Under the pieces are notes generated by a model. The model saw only the letters and a list, made by a program, of their open reading frames with translations. It was not told the DNA's origin and ran no database searches. Positions 25,268-33,893 of a DNA stretch of 43,676 nucleotides are shown one piece after another. Within the stretch, counting starts at the first letter, position 1, and the number at the start of each line of letters is the position of its first letter. A program made the position numbers and the translations under genes. This stretch comes from Methylosinus sp. Sm6 (GTDB taxonomy: Bacteria; Pseudomonadota; Alphaproteobacteria; Rhizobiales; Beijerinckiaceae): the NCBI RefSeq assembly GCF_019802345.1, contig NZ_JAINDZ010000039.1, positions 1 through 43,676 of the forward strand, given 5' to 3'.

Positions 25268-26098
25268 ATGTCGCCAATGTCGATGACCGCGGAACAGGCG
25301 GTCATATACCTGCGCAATCAGCCTCATCTACGCCAGCTGGTCGAAGCCTGCGGATTCGACGACCCGCTGATCGACGCCGCCGAGCGCTTCCATTCTGGCG
25401 GCGAGTGGGCGGCGCTACAGGCATTTTTGCCGAAACGGCGCGGAAAGGTCCTCGATATCGGCGCAGGGCGAGGGATCGTCTCTTATTGTTTCGCCCGGAA
25501 TGGCTGGGATGTCACGGCCCTGGAGCCGGACCGAAGCGAGATCATCGGAGCCGGCGCAATTCATGAGCTCGCGCGGACCGGCAAGGTCCACATCGAGGTC
25601 GTCGAAACTTGCGGCGAGTCGCTGCCGTTTGCGAGCGAGGCTTTCGATTTGGTCTATTGCCGCGCGGTGCTGCATCACTCCCGCGACCTGTTTCAGATGT
25701 GCAGAGAAGCGGGGCGCGTCTTGTGTCCCGGCGGGATGTTCATTGCGGCGCGTGAGCATGTCATTTCGAAGGAGGCGGATTTGGACGCCTTTCTGGACAG
25801 TCATCCATTGCATCGGCTGCACCACGGCGAAAACGCCTATCTGCTGGCGCAATATCTGAATGCGATCCGCGGCGGGGAGATCGACGTGGTGAGAACGCTC
25901 AACCCCAAGGAGTCGGATATCAATCTCTATCCCGCCGCCATTGCCGATCTCAAACGACATGTCGCACGAAAATTGGCGTGGCCATTTCCCGCCGCCATTC
26001 CGCATCTGGCTCTCGAGCTCTATGGATGGTTGGACCGGACGCCGGGCCGGCTCTATAGCTTCATCGGCGTCAAGCGGCTCCGAGGTGAGCCGGCATGA
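25268..26098 (+). CDS. Class I SAM-dependent methyltransferase 3
   Basis: A 276-residue methyltransferase of the Methyltransf_11/25 type. Motif I is VLDIGAGRGIVSYCFARNGWDVTALEPD (about residues 60-87). Motif II/post-II is LPFASEAFDLVYCRAVLHHSRD, followed by GRVLCPGGMFIAAREHV. The rest is helical and ends RTPGRLYSFIGVKRL. The ATG at 25268 (MSPMSMTAEQ) is the best start. The frame opens earlier at 25016 but that part overlaps the preceding gene in another frame. The stop overlaps the next start (ATGA). The target, probably a sugar or nucleotide-sugar, is not known. Confidence 0.85.
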   Translation: MSPMSMTAEQAVIYLRNQPHLRQLVEACGFDDPLIDAAERFHSGGEWAALQAFLPKRRGKVLDIGAGRGIVSYCFARNGWDVTALEPDRSEIIGAGAIHELARTGKVHIEVVETCGESLPFASEAFDLVYCRAVLHHSRDLFQMCREAGRVLCPGGMFIAAREHVISKEADLDAFLDSHPLHRLHHGENAYLLAQYLNAIRGGEIDVVRTLNPKESDINLYPAAIADLKRHVARKLAWPFPAAIPHLALELYGWLDRTPGRLYSFIGVKRLRGEPA

Positions 26099-27321
26099 CA
26101 TCGATGAAGCTCGGCATTCTCTGCGGCGGCTACACCGGCTGGGGCGGTGGGCTCGATTTCGCCCGGCTGGTCATCGAATCGCTCGGCGGTCTCGACGATC
26201 GGCGCTTGGACCTGCACGTCATCATTCCAGATCGCGGCCCCGTGCTGCGCGCCAGAACATTCGCGTGGCGCGTCAGAGCCGTCGTCCGGGGCGCGCTTCT
26301 GGGCGACGTCTCGCCGAAGCCCGGCGGGATTTCATCCGAATTGGTGAAAGCGTCTCTGGGCGAGGGACAAATCGGCGCGCGATTTCATCACATAGATGAT
26401 TGGCGCGGCGCGCTCGCGGCGCTCGCCCGCAAAGAGCGTCTCGACGCCGTGCTGCCGGCGGGATTTCCGCTCGGCGCCAATTTTTCCATCCCATGGGCCG
26501 GCTTCATCGATGATTTTCAATACCGATATTTTCCGCAAAATTATGCGCCCGCATTTCGCGACAAGCGTGACCGGTTCCTCGCCCGCATGCTCACCGAGCC
26601 GCGCGCCGTCGTGATGCTGTCGCGCAACGCCGCCGCGGACGCGCGAAAATTCTATCCCGGCCTGACCGCGACGATGTTTCCCTTGCCCTTCGCCGCCGCT
26701 CCCGCTGAGGAGTGGCTGACGGACCAGCGCGATGTCGCGCGCCGATATGGGGTCGGCGAACGCTATTTTCTGATCAGCAATCAATTCTGGCTGAGCAAAC
26801 GTCATGACGTCGCATTTGCGGCTTTCGAAAAGCTCGCGCGCGATCACTCGGACGTGCAGCTCGTCTGCACGGGCAAGGCCGAGGAGCATCGGGATCCGCT
26901 ATATGTTCCGCGTCTTTTGCAATTCATCGAGGAGCGCCGGCTCGAGGGGCGGATCCGCATATTGGGATTCATTCCAAAGCTCGACCAGATCGCCTTGATG
27001 AAGCACTGCCTCGCCGTCATCCAGCCCACTGAATTCGAGGGCACGCCCGGGGGGCTGAGCGTCTATGATGCGATCTCCCTCGGCGTGCGCACGATCGTCT
27101 CCGACATTTCGGTCAATCGCGAGATCGAGGAATGGGTCACGGCCTATTTTCCGTCCAATGACGTCGACGCTCTGCATCAAAGCATGGAGTCGATGCTCGA
27201 CGCGCCTGCGGAGCGCATGCCGATCGAAGACTTGCGTCGACTGGGAAAGGCTCGCCGGCGTCGCTGCGCCGAGGTCCTGCTGTCCGCGGCCGAGTTCGCC
27301 GTCGCCTCGCGCCGGGCGTAG
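26095..27321 (+). CDS. Glycosyltransferase family 4/1 (GT-B)
   Basis: A 408-residue GT-B glycosyltransferase. The N-terminal half opens with KLGILCGGYTGWGGGLDFARL. The C-terminal donor half has YFLISNQFWLSKRHDVAFAAFEKLARDH, VQLVCTGKAEEH, RIRILGFIPKLDQIALMKHCLAVIQPTEFEGTPGGLSVYDAISLGVRTIVSDI. The E-F-E-G-T-P-G-G-L-S-V-Y-D segment is the usual E-x7-E-like nucleotide-sugar site. GAGGTGA lies 6 bases before the ATG, which overlaps the methyltransferase stop, so the two are translated together. Confidence 0.88.
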   Translation: MTSMKLGILCGGYTGWGGGLDFARLVIESLGGLDDRRLDLHVIIPDRGPVLRARTFAWRVRAVVRGALLGDVSPKPGGISSELVKASLGEGQIGARFHHIDDWRGALAALARKERLDAVLPAGFPLGANFSIPWAGFIDDFQYRYFPQNYAPAFRDKRDRFLARMLTEPRAVVMLSRNAAADARKFYPGLTATMFPLPFAAAPAEEWLTDQRDVARRYGVGERYFLISNQFWLSKRHDVAFAAFEKLARDHSDVQLVCTGKAEEHRDPLYVPRLLQFIEERRLEGRIRILGFIPKLDQIALMKHCLAVIQPTEFEGTPGGLSVYDAISLGVRTIVSDISVNREIEEWVTAYFPSNDVDALHQSMESMLDAPAERMPIEDLRRLGKARRRRCAEVLLSAAEFAVASRRA

Positions 27322-27406
27322 ACGCGATCCGAAGCTTCTGTGCGATGACGAATGAGGAGGAAGCTGCCGACATGCGACGAAGCGCCATCGAAGGCAGGCG
27401 GCCGGA

Positions 27407-28507
27407 ATGAGAGTCCATATCGACACGCCCGCATATTTCATTCGCCCGCGAACGAACACGGATTGGAGATATATGCGGGAGCTACGCCATATCTCCGAAT
27501 ATGAGAGCGTCGATTTTGTATATCCGCTCGATCCGTTCGACGTGCTCGGAGCAAATATCGGCTTCATTTCCAGCAAGCTCGGTCGGCTGCTGAAAGGGGG
27601 AGCCGCTCCCTTGCAAGGCGCGCCGCCGCGGCGCAGGGTGCGTGTCGGCCGTGATGTGGACGTCATCTATTCTCATCGCGCCGAGCTGCCGACGCCGCTT
27701 CGGGCGACCCCCTTCGTCTGGTTCCATTCCGTTGCCGATCCGGCGATGATGAAAGCCAATGGCGCCGGCGAGAAAGAAATCGAGGCCGACTATCAAAGGC
27801 AGGCCCATGGCTATCGCTCGGCGACAAAGGTGCAAATGACGTCGGACGCCGAGGTCGCCCGCCATCGCGAGAAATTCCCCGAGCTCGCCGATAAATTTGT
27901 ACGGGCGCCATGGTTTCGTCCGGGTCTTTCCGCGGCGTCGCTCGAATATGTTCGCGCAAAGCACGCCGATGATGGTCGGTTGCGGCTCGCTTTCGTCGGC
28001 CGGCAGGCGCGCCGCAAGGGCTTGGACATTGTTCTCGACGCTTTGAGAATGATGAGCGACGTCGAGCGCGAGGCAATGCGCTTCGACGTCGTCACGACCT
28101 TCGGCGACGGTCCGATCGATTGTTCGGCGAACATGGATCTGCGTGTTCATCGAGAGATCGACGATCGATCTCTCGACGACATTCTGAACAAGACGCATGT
28201 CTATGTGATGCCGTGCCGCTTCGAGACCTTCGGCCTCGTCTTCGTCGAAGCCATGTCCCACGGCTGCGCGGTGATCGCGCCGAACTGGGAAGTGCAGAGA
28301 GAAATCTTCGATAACGGGCGCGCCGGCGTCAATGTGGCGACGACGCCGGAGGCGGTTTGCGCCGCGCTGAGGTCTTTGCGCGGCGCTCGCGATCGGCTCA
28401 TGCTGGCGGAGGCCGCAATCGAGCGGTTCGAGACGAGATACGGTCCCGCCGCCGTCGCGCGCGCCTACCGCTCATTGTTCGAGCAGGCCGCAGACTCTGC
28501 GAGGTGA
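27407..28507 (+). CDS. Glycosyltransferase family 4 (GT-B)
   Basis: A 366-residue GT4 protein. The C-terminal donor domain shows LRLAFVGRQARRKGLDIVLDAL, DVVTTFGDGPID, and the E-x7-E site CRFETFGLVFVEAMSHGCAVIAPNWEVQREIFDNGRAGV. The N-terminal acceptor half is less conserved (MRVHIDTPAYFIRPRTNTDWRYMREL). The 85-base gap before it contains a 21-codon reading frame from 27345 whose TGA overlaps this start, preceded by GAGGAGGAA. This may be a coupling leader, or chance. The next start follows after five bases. Confidence 0.88.
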   Translation: MRVHIDTPAYFIRPRTNTDWRYMRELRHISEYESVDFVYPLDPFDVLGANIGFISSKLGRLLKGGAAPLQGAPPRRRVRVGRDVDVIYSHRAELPTPLRATPFVWFHSVADPAMMKANGAGEKEIEADYQRQAHGYRSATKVQMTSDAEVARHREKFPELADKFVRAPWFRPGLSAASLEYVRAKHADDGRLRLAFVGRQARRKGLDIVLDALRMMSDVEREAMRFDVVTTFGDGPIDCSANMDLRVHREIDDRSLDDILNKTHVYVMPCRFETFGLVFVEAMSHGCAVIAPNWEVQREIFDNGRAGVNVATTPEAVCAALRSLRGARDRLMLAEAAIERFETRYGPAAVARAYRSLFEQAADSAR

Positions 28508-28512
28508 TCGGC

Positions 28513-29937
28513 ATGTCCCGCGTGGATTTGTTCATCTTTTTCATCGGGGCGTCGAGCCGCATCAGTGTCAAGCTGATCGGAGACTTGTACATCTGTGAGA
28601 TCATATTGGCGGTCGTGGTCGCGGCCGGATGGCGGCGCATAGGCGGCATGTTTCGGAACCGGATGCTCAAATGGGCCTTCATTCTCGCCGGCTTGTGGCT
28701 GCTCGGCCAAATCCTCACAGATGTGTATAGGAACACGCCATTCGAGGATTGGTCTCGCGGTTGGGCGAAGATCATCTTTTTCATGATCGACCTCATGGGG
28801 CTGGCGCTGTCGACACGATTCAGGATGCGATCGGCGGTGCTGTTGTCATTGGGACTCGGCGTCGCCTTTCTATTGCAGTCGATCCTCTTTCCAAATCAGG
28901 CGCAGGCCGACGGCGATTTCGCGGACGGAATGTGGAAGTTCGGCGTGGGAGCGTTCTTCGGCGCCGCTGCGGCGGCGCTATGCGTGAGCGATCTGCTCTA
29001 TCGCATGATCGGCATGGCTGCGGAATATCTCCCCTTGTTGATTGCCGGAGTCGTCAATCTGGCTATGAACAGCAGGAGCGCTTTTGGAATTGCCGTAGCG
29101 GCGGCGGCTGCCGGCGCGGTCACGCAATTCGTCGCGCGGCGGCCAGCGCTCGGCCGACGGATCACATTGCCGCGCTTTGTGATTCTGTTGGCCTTCGCCG
29201 CTCTTTCGGGAAAGGGCCTCGTGGGGATTTACGAATATGCGGCCGTCAATCATCTGCTCGGCGAAGCCGCCCTCGAGAAATATCAGCGGCAGACGTCCGG
29301 CAGCCTCGGTCTGTTGCAGGCGGGACGGGTGGAATCGCTGGCATCGCTCGAAGCGATAGGAGACTCGCCCGTCATCGGGCACGGGTCGTGGGCAAAAGAC
29401 GAAAAATATGTGAGATCACTGTATATCGCTTTGGAAGACGCCGGCAATGCGAATTACGACGACATCTACCGCGTCGATGACTTCACCATACCGACGCATT
29501 CTCACATTCTCGGGTCGTGGGTGGACGCCGGAATTTTCGGCGGCGTGTTCTGGACCTATTGTCTGGCGTTGATATTTGCTGCGGCATATGTCGCGTTCAA
29601 AGGCGCGGCCACGGGCAAATCGCGGTCCACCAAATACTCGACATTCGTCTATTACAATCTGCTCGGTTTCGCCTGGGCGATTCCGTTCTCTCCTTTCGCG
29701 AACTCGTCGCGCGTATCCGACGCGGCCGTGCTGATCATGATCGCGGCGACCATCTCCTTGTATTCCGGCGCTGACGCCGCGCGAGCCGCGGCGCAGCCAT
29801 CTACGCGAAAGATTTCGAACATGCGCCTGGCGCGACGCTTCGCCTATGCGCCGAGAGCGCCGAAATGCAGCCGTCGCGCAGGTCTTCGGCCATCGACAGG
29901 CGCGCAGGCACCAGACAAATCCGCATCCCGGTCATGA
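28513..29937 (+). CDS. O-antigen polymerase-like membrane protein, second copy
   Basis: A 474-residue inner-membrane protein with about ten helices. A central periplasmic loop (about 265-345) has GSLGLLQAGRVESLASLEAIGDSPVIGHGSW and then DFTIPTHSHILGSWVDAGIFGGVFW. This fits the H-x-H...D/E-x-G-x-x-G pattern of the O-antigen ligase/polymerase family. It lies among the glycosyltransferases, so it is the better candidate for the repeat-unit polymerase than the one at 16847. The start at 28513 is chosen because GAGGTG ends six bases upstream; the SD overlaps the stop of the previous gene. The C-terminus after RAAAQPS is basic and disordered. Confidence 0.82.
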   Translation: MSRVDLFIFFIGASSRISVKLIGDLYICEIILAVVVAAGWRRIGGMFRNRMLKWAFILAGLWLLGQILTDVYRNTPFEDWSRGWAKIIFFMIDLMGLALSTRFRMRSAVLLSLGLGVAFLLQSILFPNQAQADGDFADGMWKFGVGAFFGAAAAALCVSDLLYRMIGMAAEYLPLLIAGVVNLAMNSRSAFGIAVAAAAAGAVTQFVARRPALGRRITLPRFVILLAFAALSGKGLVGIYEYAAVNHLLGEAALEKYQRQTSGSLGLLQAGRVESLASLEAIGDSPVIGHGSWAKDEKYVRSLYIALEDAGNANYDDIYRVDDFTIPTHSHILGSWVDAGIFGGVFWTYCLALIFAAAYVAFKGAATGKSRSTKYSTFVYYNLLGFAWAIPFSPFANSSRVSDAAVLIMIAATISLYSGADAARAAAQPSTRKISNMRLARRFAYAPRAPKCSRRAGLRPSTGAQAPDKSASRS

Positions 29938-30057
29938 CCGGGATGCGGTGGAACTGCCGAGGGGCGGAAAGCCCTTGGCCTCGCAGGTGAAAGGCAGTCG
30001 TGAGAAACGAGACCGCAAATCGCGTCTCCGGGTCGCCGCCAAATAGGGGTGCTTTGC

Positions 30058-31026
30058 ATGTGCCAAGCAAACAGTCGAGTGCGCGGCCACGAAAGTTCGG
30101 TCGAGTTGGAGTCCCAATTGCGCTTCCTGCTGAGGTCCGATGCGGAGATCGACTGGTCAGGCGCGATTCCAGTCGACGCCAAAATGCAATCGTCGGAAGG
30201 AATTGAAGCTCACCGGCGCTACTTCGGCAATCCGAATTGGACGAAGAGCTATTTCGATTACGTCCATCGTGAAGCGTCGTTCAGGGAGCGTTGGACAGCG
30301 CTTCTGGGAGACGTGACCGACAAGATTGTCATCGAGATCGGATGCGGCCCCGGCAACGTTTTTTCGACGCTTGGACTAAGGCCCAAGGTTCTGGTCGGCG
30401 TCGACGTCGCCGCGGGCGCTCTGGAGCAGGCGCGCACAACCGGTTACGAGGTGCTCTTGGCCGACGCTCATGACCTGCCGTTCGCGTCCGGAGTCGCCGA
30501 TATCGTCATTCTCAACGCGACGATCCACCATTGCGAGCACATGGCGCGCGTGATCGAAGAGGCCGGACGCCTCGTCGCTCCGGGCGGTCTCTTGGCGGCC
30601 GATCAGGACCCGCAAAAGAGCGCATGGGATTTCAAAGGTCTGGGCCTGTGGCTTTGGAACGCGCGGCTTTGGATCTATCACTGGATGAAAAGAGGCTTTC
30701 ATTCCACCAGCGAAGAGCAGGCCGCGGTTCTCGCTTCGGAACTACACCATAATCCGGGCGATGGAGTGACGCATGAGCTGTTCGCGGACGCGCTGCGGCC
30801 CTTGGGTTTCGATGTCGAGATTTTTCCACATAACCATCGCAATGGCGTCGCGGCGCTGAGTGGTCGGCAAGGACCGTCGGCGTTGAAGTTCCAGGTCGCG
30901 CAGATCCTATCCGGCATGAACCCTCATGCGCCCGAATCCGCTCTGTCCTTGCTGTGCCTCGCAAGATTGTCGCGAGCTGCCGAACGGCGTCTGGCGCGAG
31001 GAACGTCGCGCAACGACGCGAGCTGA
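30058..31026 (+). CDS. Class I SAM-dependent methyltransferase 4
   Basis: A 322-residue methyltransferase. Motif I is IVIEIGCGPGNVFSTLGL (near residue 90), motif II is VLVGVDVAAGALEQAR, and the post-motif is LPFASGVADIVILNATIHHCEHMARVIEEAGRLVAPGGLLAADQDP. The HH-C-E and PGG elements are typical of Methyltransf_11. The C-terminal third has a segment LGLWLWNARLWIYHWMKRGFH that may touch the membrane. I chose the ATG at 30058, with AGGGG about eight bases upstream; the frame opens at a GTG at 30049. A 120-base gap separates it from the polymerase. The substrate is unknown. Confidence 0.85.
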   Translation: MCQANSRVRGHESSVELESQLRFLLRSDAEIDWSGAIPVDAKMQSSEGIEAHRRYFGNPNWTKSYFDYVHREASFRERWTALLGDVTDKIVIEIGCGPGNVFSTLGLRPKVLVGVDVAAGALEQARTTGYEVLLADAHDLPFASGVADIVILNATIHHCEHMARVIEEAGRLVAPGGLLAADQDPQKSAWDFKGLGLWLWNARLWIYHWMKRGFHSTSEEQAAVLASELHHNPGDGVTHELFADALRPLGFDVEIFPHNHRNGVAALSGRQGPSALKFQVAQILSGMNPHAPESALSLLCLARLSRAAERRLARGTSRNDAS

Positions 31027-31095
31027 AGGGGCCGTCCCTTTTCGGGAGTGGGACGGCCGATGTGTCGAGAATTTCGATGACGCGCCGACTCTGCT

Positions 31096-31120
31096 CCCTC
31101 TCCCGCGCAGCGGGGGAGGG
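31096..31120. repeat. Palindromic intergenic repeat, family C, copy 1
   Basis: CCCTCTCCCGC with GCGGGGGAGGG around a 3-base loop, one G:U pair. The same CCCTTCTCCCGC...GCGGGAGAAGG type occurs at 39289-39314 and 43548-43578. Confidence 0.65.
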
Positions 31121-31137
31121 CCGGGGAGGGGGCCTCG

Positions 31138-31160
31138 AGCGAGCCTTCGGGCTCGCTTTT
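31138..31160 (+). terminator. Intrinsic terminator
   Basis: AGCGAGCC and GGCTCGCT form an 8-bp stem around the stable TTCG tetraloop, with the T-run TTTT at 31157-31160. It lies 112 bases after the methyltransferase stop and before the GT2 gene. It is the best-formed terminator in the window and implies that the locus is split into at least two transcripts here. Confidence 0.7.
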
Positions 31161-31175
31161 CCAACGCCGAGTCGG

Positions 31176-31235
31176 TAGAGCGCGTTCCGCTCGAGCGCGC
31201 TCGTTCGAGCGATCGGAATTCGCTTCGGACGAAAG
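31176..31235. repeat. Palindromic intergenic repeat, family A, copy 3
   Basis: A diverged copy of the repeat at 1651 and 23121. TAGAGCGCGTTCCG, a palindromic core with CGTTCGA, and GAATTCGCTTC occur in the same order. It ends a dozen bases before the start of the GT2 gene, so it lies in its 5' leader. Confidence 0.6.
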
Positions 31236-31246
31236 AGGGCGAGCGC

Positions 31247-32053
31247 ATGAAATTCTCGATCGTCACCATCTCGTATAATCAGGGAGCCTTCCTCGAGCGC
31301 GCCATTCTCTCCGTGCTCGAGCAAGAGGGAGTCGAGGTCGAGTATATCGTGGTCGACCCGGGCTCGACCGACGGCAGCCGTGACATCATCGCTCGTCACC
31401 AGAACCGGATTTCGCGCGTGATCCTCGAGCCGGATCGCGGGCCGGCGGACGGGCTGAACAAAGGGTTCGCCACTGCGACGGGAGAGATTTACGGCTATTT
31501 GAATTCCGACGATGTGTTCGAGCCCGGCGCGTTGAGACGAGTCGCGGATCACTTCGAGCGCCACGCCGAGGTGGATGTCGTCTGCGGTCACTGCTGGGTG
31601 ACCGACGGGCGCGACAATCGGCTGCGTAGAGGCTGGTCCGAACCCTTCACGCGATTGTCCTCTGCCTATGGCGCCGCTATTCAGATTCAACCTTCGACGT
31701 TTTTTCGCCGCGACGTCTTTCTGAAGACAGGAGGGTTCAATGTCGCGAACAGACGGTCCTGGGATGGCGAGCTGATGGCCGATCTGTTCCTCTGCGGCGC
31801 CAGGATCGAAGTGATCGACGCTTGCTTGAGCTCCTATCGCCTGCACGAAGTGAGCATCACCAATAGCGGCGCGATGTCCGATCAAATGGCGTTGTTTGCG
31901 CGCAAGCGTTTCGAGAAGCTCATGGGTCGCGACTGGCGTCCCTATGATGTGGCGATCGCGATCCTGCTGCGGCTCTGGAAGCATTTGCGCAATCCGCGCG
32001 GTTTTGTCGAGCGCCTCGCGAAAGGGCCGATCTATCTTCGCGGAGAAAAATGA
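31247..32053 (+). CDS. Glycosyltransferase family 2
   Basis: A 268-residue GT-A enzyme that uses a nucleotide sugar in the cytoplasm. It opens with the classic FSIVTISYNQGAFLERAILSVL and VEYIVVDPGSTDGSRDII. The metal-binding site appears as GYLNSDDVFEPGAL (around 85-98, SDD in place of DXD). The later IQPSTFFRRDVFLKTGGFN and ELMADLFLCGARI are also normal GT2 elements. The ATG at 31247 begins the fold; the frame opens earlier, at 30926, without meaning. The WcaF-like gene begins 13 bases after the stop. Confidence 0.92.
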   Translation: MKFSIVTISYNQGAFLERAILSVLEQEGVEVEYIVVDPGSTDGSRDIIARHQNRISRVILEPDRGPADGLNKGFATATGEIYGYLNSDDVFEPGALRRVADHFERHAEVDVVCGHCWVTDGRDNRLRRGWSEPFTRLSSAYGAAIQIQPSTFFRRDVFLKTGGFNVANRRSWDGELMADLFLCGARIEVIDACLSSYRLHEVSITNSGAMSDQMALFARKRFEKLMGRDWRPYDVAIAILLRLWKHLRNPRGFVERLAKGPIYLRGEK

Positions 32054-32066
32054 GAGAGCTCGCTTC

Positions 32067-32636
32067 ATGAATCCGCTCGACGCCGCCAAATACAAGCCGT
32101 GCGAAGGAGGGCCCAGCTTCGGTCTGGCCAATCGTATGTTTCGCGCAGTCTGGACTCTCACCTGGCTATCGACGGCCGCTTGGACGCCGCCTTTTATGAA
32201 CCGCTGGCGCTGCTTTCTCTTGAGGCTTTTCGGCGCGCAGCTCGCGGCGAGCTCGGCTGTGCGAGGGAGCGTCAAAATATGGTATCCGCCGAATCTGATC
32301 ATGGGCGAGAACGCTTCGCTCGGCCCCCGCGTCATATGCTACAATATGGCGAGCATTCGTGTGGAGAAGGGCGCGATCATATCGCAGGGGGCGCATCTTT
32401 GCGCCGGCACGCACGACCTCGACGATCCGAATTTTCAGCTCGTTGCAAAGCCGATCGTCATCGGCCCCTACGCATGGATCGCAGCGGAGGCCTTTGTCGG
32501 ACCCGGCGTCGCGATCGGAGAGGGCGCTGTTCTCGGCGCCAGGGCGGTCGCGATGCGGAACTTGGAACGCTGGAAAGTCTATGCAGGAAATCCGGCTCGA
32601 GAAAAGAGAGCTCGGACTCCTCGTTGCCGCGTCTGA
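32067..32636 (+). CDS. WcaF-like acetyltransferase (hexapeptide repeat)
   Basis: A 189-residue left-handed beta-helix acyltransferase, likely O-acetylating a sugar of the polymer using acetyl-CoA. The WcaF pattern is clear: NRWRCFLLRLFGAQLAASSAVRGSVKIWYPPNLIMGENASLGPRVICYNMASIRVEKGAIISQGAHLCAGTHD, followed by IVIGPYAWIAAEAFVGPGVAIGEGAVLGARAVAMRNL and the YAGNPAR end. The catalytic-type histidine lies in CAGTHD. The start is at 32067 with GAGAGAG about eight bases upstream; the frame opens at 31896 inside the GT2 gene. Length fits WcaF (about 180). Confidence 0.9.
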   Translation: MNPLDAAKYKPCEGGPSFGLANRMFRAVWTLTWLSTAAWTPPFMNRWRCFLLRLFGAQLAASSAVRGSVKIWYPPNLIMGENASLGPRVICYNMASIRVEKGAIISQGAHLCAGTHDLDDPNFQLVAKPIVIGPYAWIAAEAFVGPGVAIGEGAVLGARAVAMRNLERWKVYAGNPAREKRARTPRCRV

Positions 32637-32720
32637 TGTTGTGAGCAAGGGCCGGGCTGACGCAGGGCGGGCGCTGACGCCGGCTCGCGTCGAAAGGGGT
32701 TTCGACCGCTGGAGCGAGGA

Positions 32721-33743
32721 ATGAGCGCAAGCCGGTTTGAAAAAAAGTTGTCCTTCGAAAGAGCGCGATCGATGCGTGTCGAGAAGAGATCGAATTCGCA
32801 ACGGCGGGGACTTGGTCCGGCGGAGAGGGGCAGATACGTGCTCGGTCTGCTGTCGCTCTATATCAAGGGATACGGAGCGCGAAATTCGTTCGGCCAGCTA
32901 GGCAATGAAATCGATCTCATGACCGCCGCCATGAGCAGGTTCTCGACCAAACGCATAGACGAATCCAGGATATTGGAGCTCGGCTTCGGGCAGCGGCCGT
33001 TCAGGCTGTTCGCGTTGCAATCGCTGGGGTATGATGCGAGTGGAATAGATCTGGATGCGCCGATGTACAGGCCTATCATTCGGCAGGCGCAACAGATTTT
33101 TACAAAGAACGGTATCTACAGATGCGCAAAGACGGTTTTCAGATATATCGCGTTCGATCATCATCAATATAGATGGTTGGACCTGTTTCTGCGGTCTCGC
33201 GGCGCCACGCTCCGCCCTTCGCTCTCGCGCCTCCTCGTCGGCGATCTGGCGGATGATGAGGTTTGGCAAAGAGCGGGCGGAGTCTTCGATCTCCTCTATT
33301 CATTCGACGTCATGGAGCATATTCCGAGAAATGATCTCGATAGAGTGTTGTCTCATATGTTTAACCATATGAACCTCGACTCGGTTGCCTTTGTCGCGCC
33401 GGTGATATTCACCGGCATAACCGGAGGCCATGAGCTGGGCTGGTATCCACATCAGGTCGACCAGGGATATATAGAGCGAGGGCCGGCTTGGGGCCATTTG
33501 ACGGGGGAATCGAAAGGCGCGGATACGTTTTTGAACGAGATGACGGCCGCTGATTTCAGGGCGGCGTTTTCGAAATATTTCGATATCGTCGAAGAGCATT
33601 GCCTATATGGTCGACTGGGCGCGCAATATCTCACCGGCGACCGCCGCGCCGCGATACCGTCGCAATTTGATGACGACGAGCTGTTTTCCAACAGAATTGT
33701 TTTCGTCTTGAAGAAGAAGCCACTCGAGCGTTCCGACATGTGA
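32721..33743 (+). CDS. Methyltransferase-like protein 5
   Basis: A 340-residue protein of SAM methyltransferase type, less typical than its neighbours. A motif I-like segment is ILELGFGQRPFRLFALQSLGYDASGIDLD (near 85-113), followed by a long insertion. The post-motif is GVFDLLYSFDVMEHIPRNDLDRVLSHM, the F-D-V-x-E-H-I-P being a common signature of the fold. The C-terminal part has a GGHELGWYPHQ block. The N-terminus is basic (KKLSFERARSMRVEKRSNSQRR). The start could be the ATG at 32721 or an internal ATG at 32772. GC is below the average of the window. Confidence 0.72.
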   Translation: MSASRFEKKLSFERARSMRVEKRSNSQRRGLGPAERGRYVLGLLSLYIKGYGARNSFGQLGNEIDLMTAAMSRFSTKRIDESRILELGFGQRPFRLFALQSLGYDASGIDLDAPMYRPIIRQAQQIFTKNGIYRCAKTVFRYIAFDHHQYRWLDLFLRSRGATLRPSLSRLLVGDLADDEVWQRAGGVFDLLYSFDVMEHIPRNDLDRVLSHMFNHMNLDSVAFVAPVIFTGITGGHELGWYPHQVDQGYIERGPAWGHLTGESKGADTFLNEMTAADFRAAFSKYFDIVEEHCLYGRLGAQYLTGDRRAAIPSQFDDDELFSNRIVFVLKKKPLERSDM

Positions 33744-33893
33744 GCTTGCTTCGGCGCACTGTATTCGAGACGGCAATTCGAAAGCGCACCTTTTCGCGCG
33801 TCGCCGGCGGCGGCATGTCGGAAGCTTCCTGAGGGACACCGATGTTGAAAATGGCTGCTGCAGCGACTTCAGCCGAACCTGATCGAGGCCGCA

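Noticed and set aside
30632-32335. A 567-codon minus frame opposite methyltransferase 4 and the GT2 gene
   Set aside because: Shadow frame. It crosses a terminator hairpin and two well-supported plus-strand genes.
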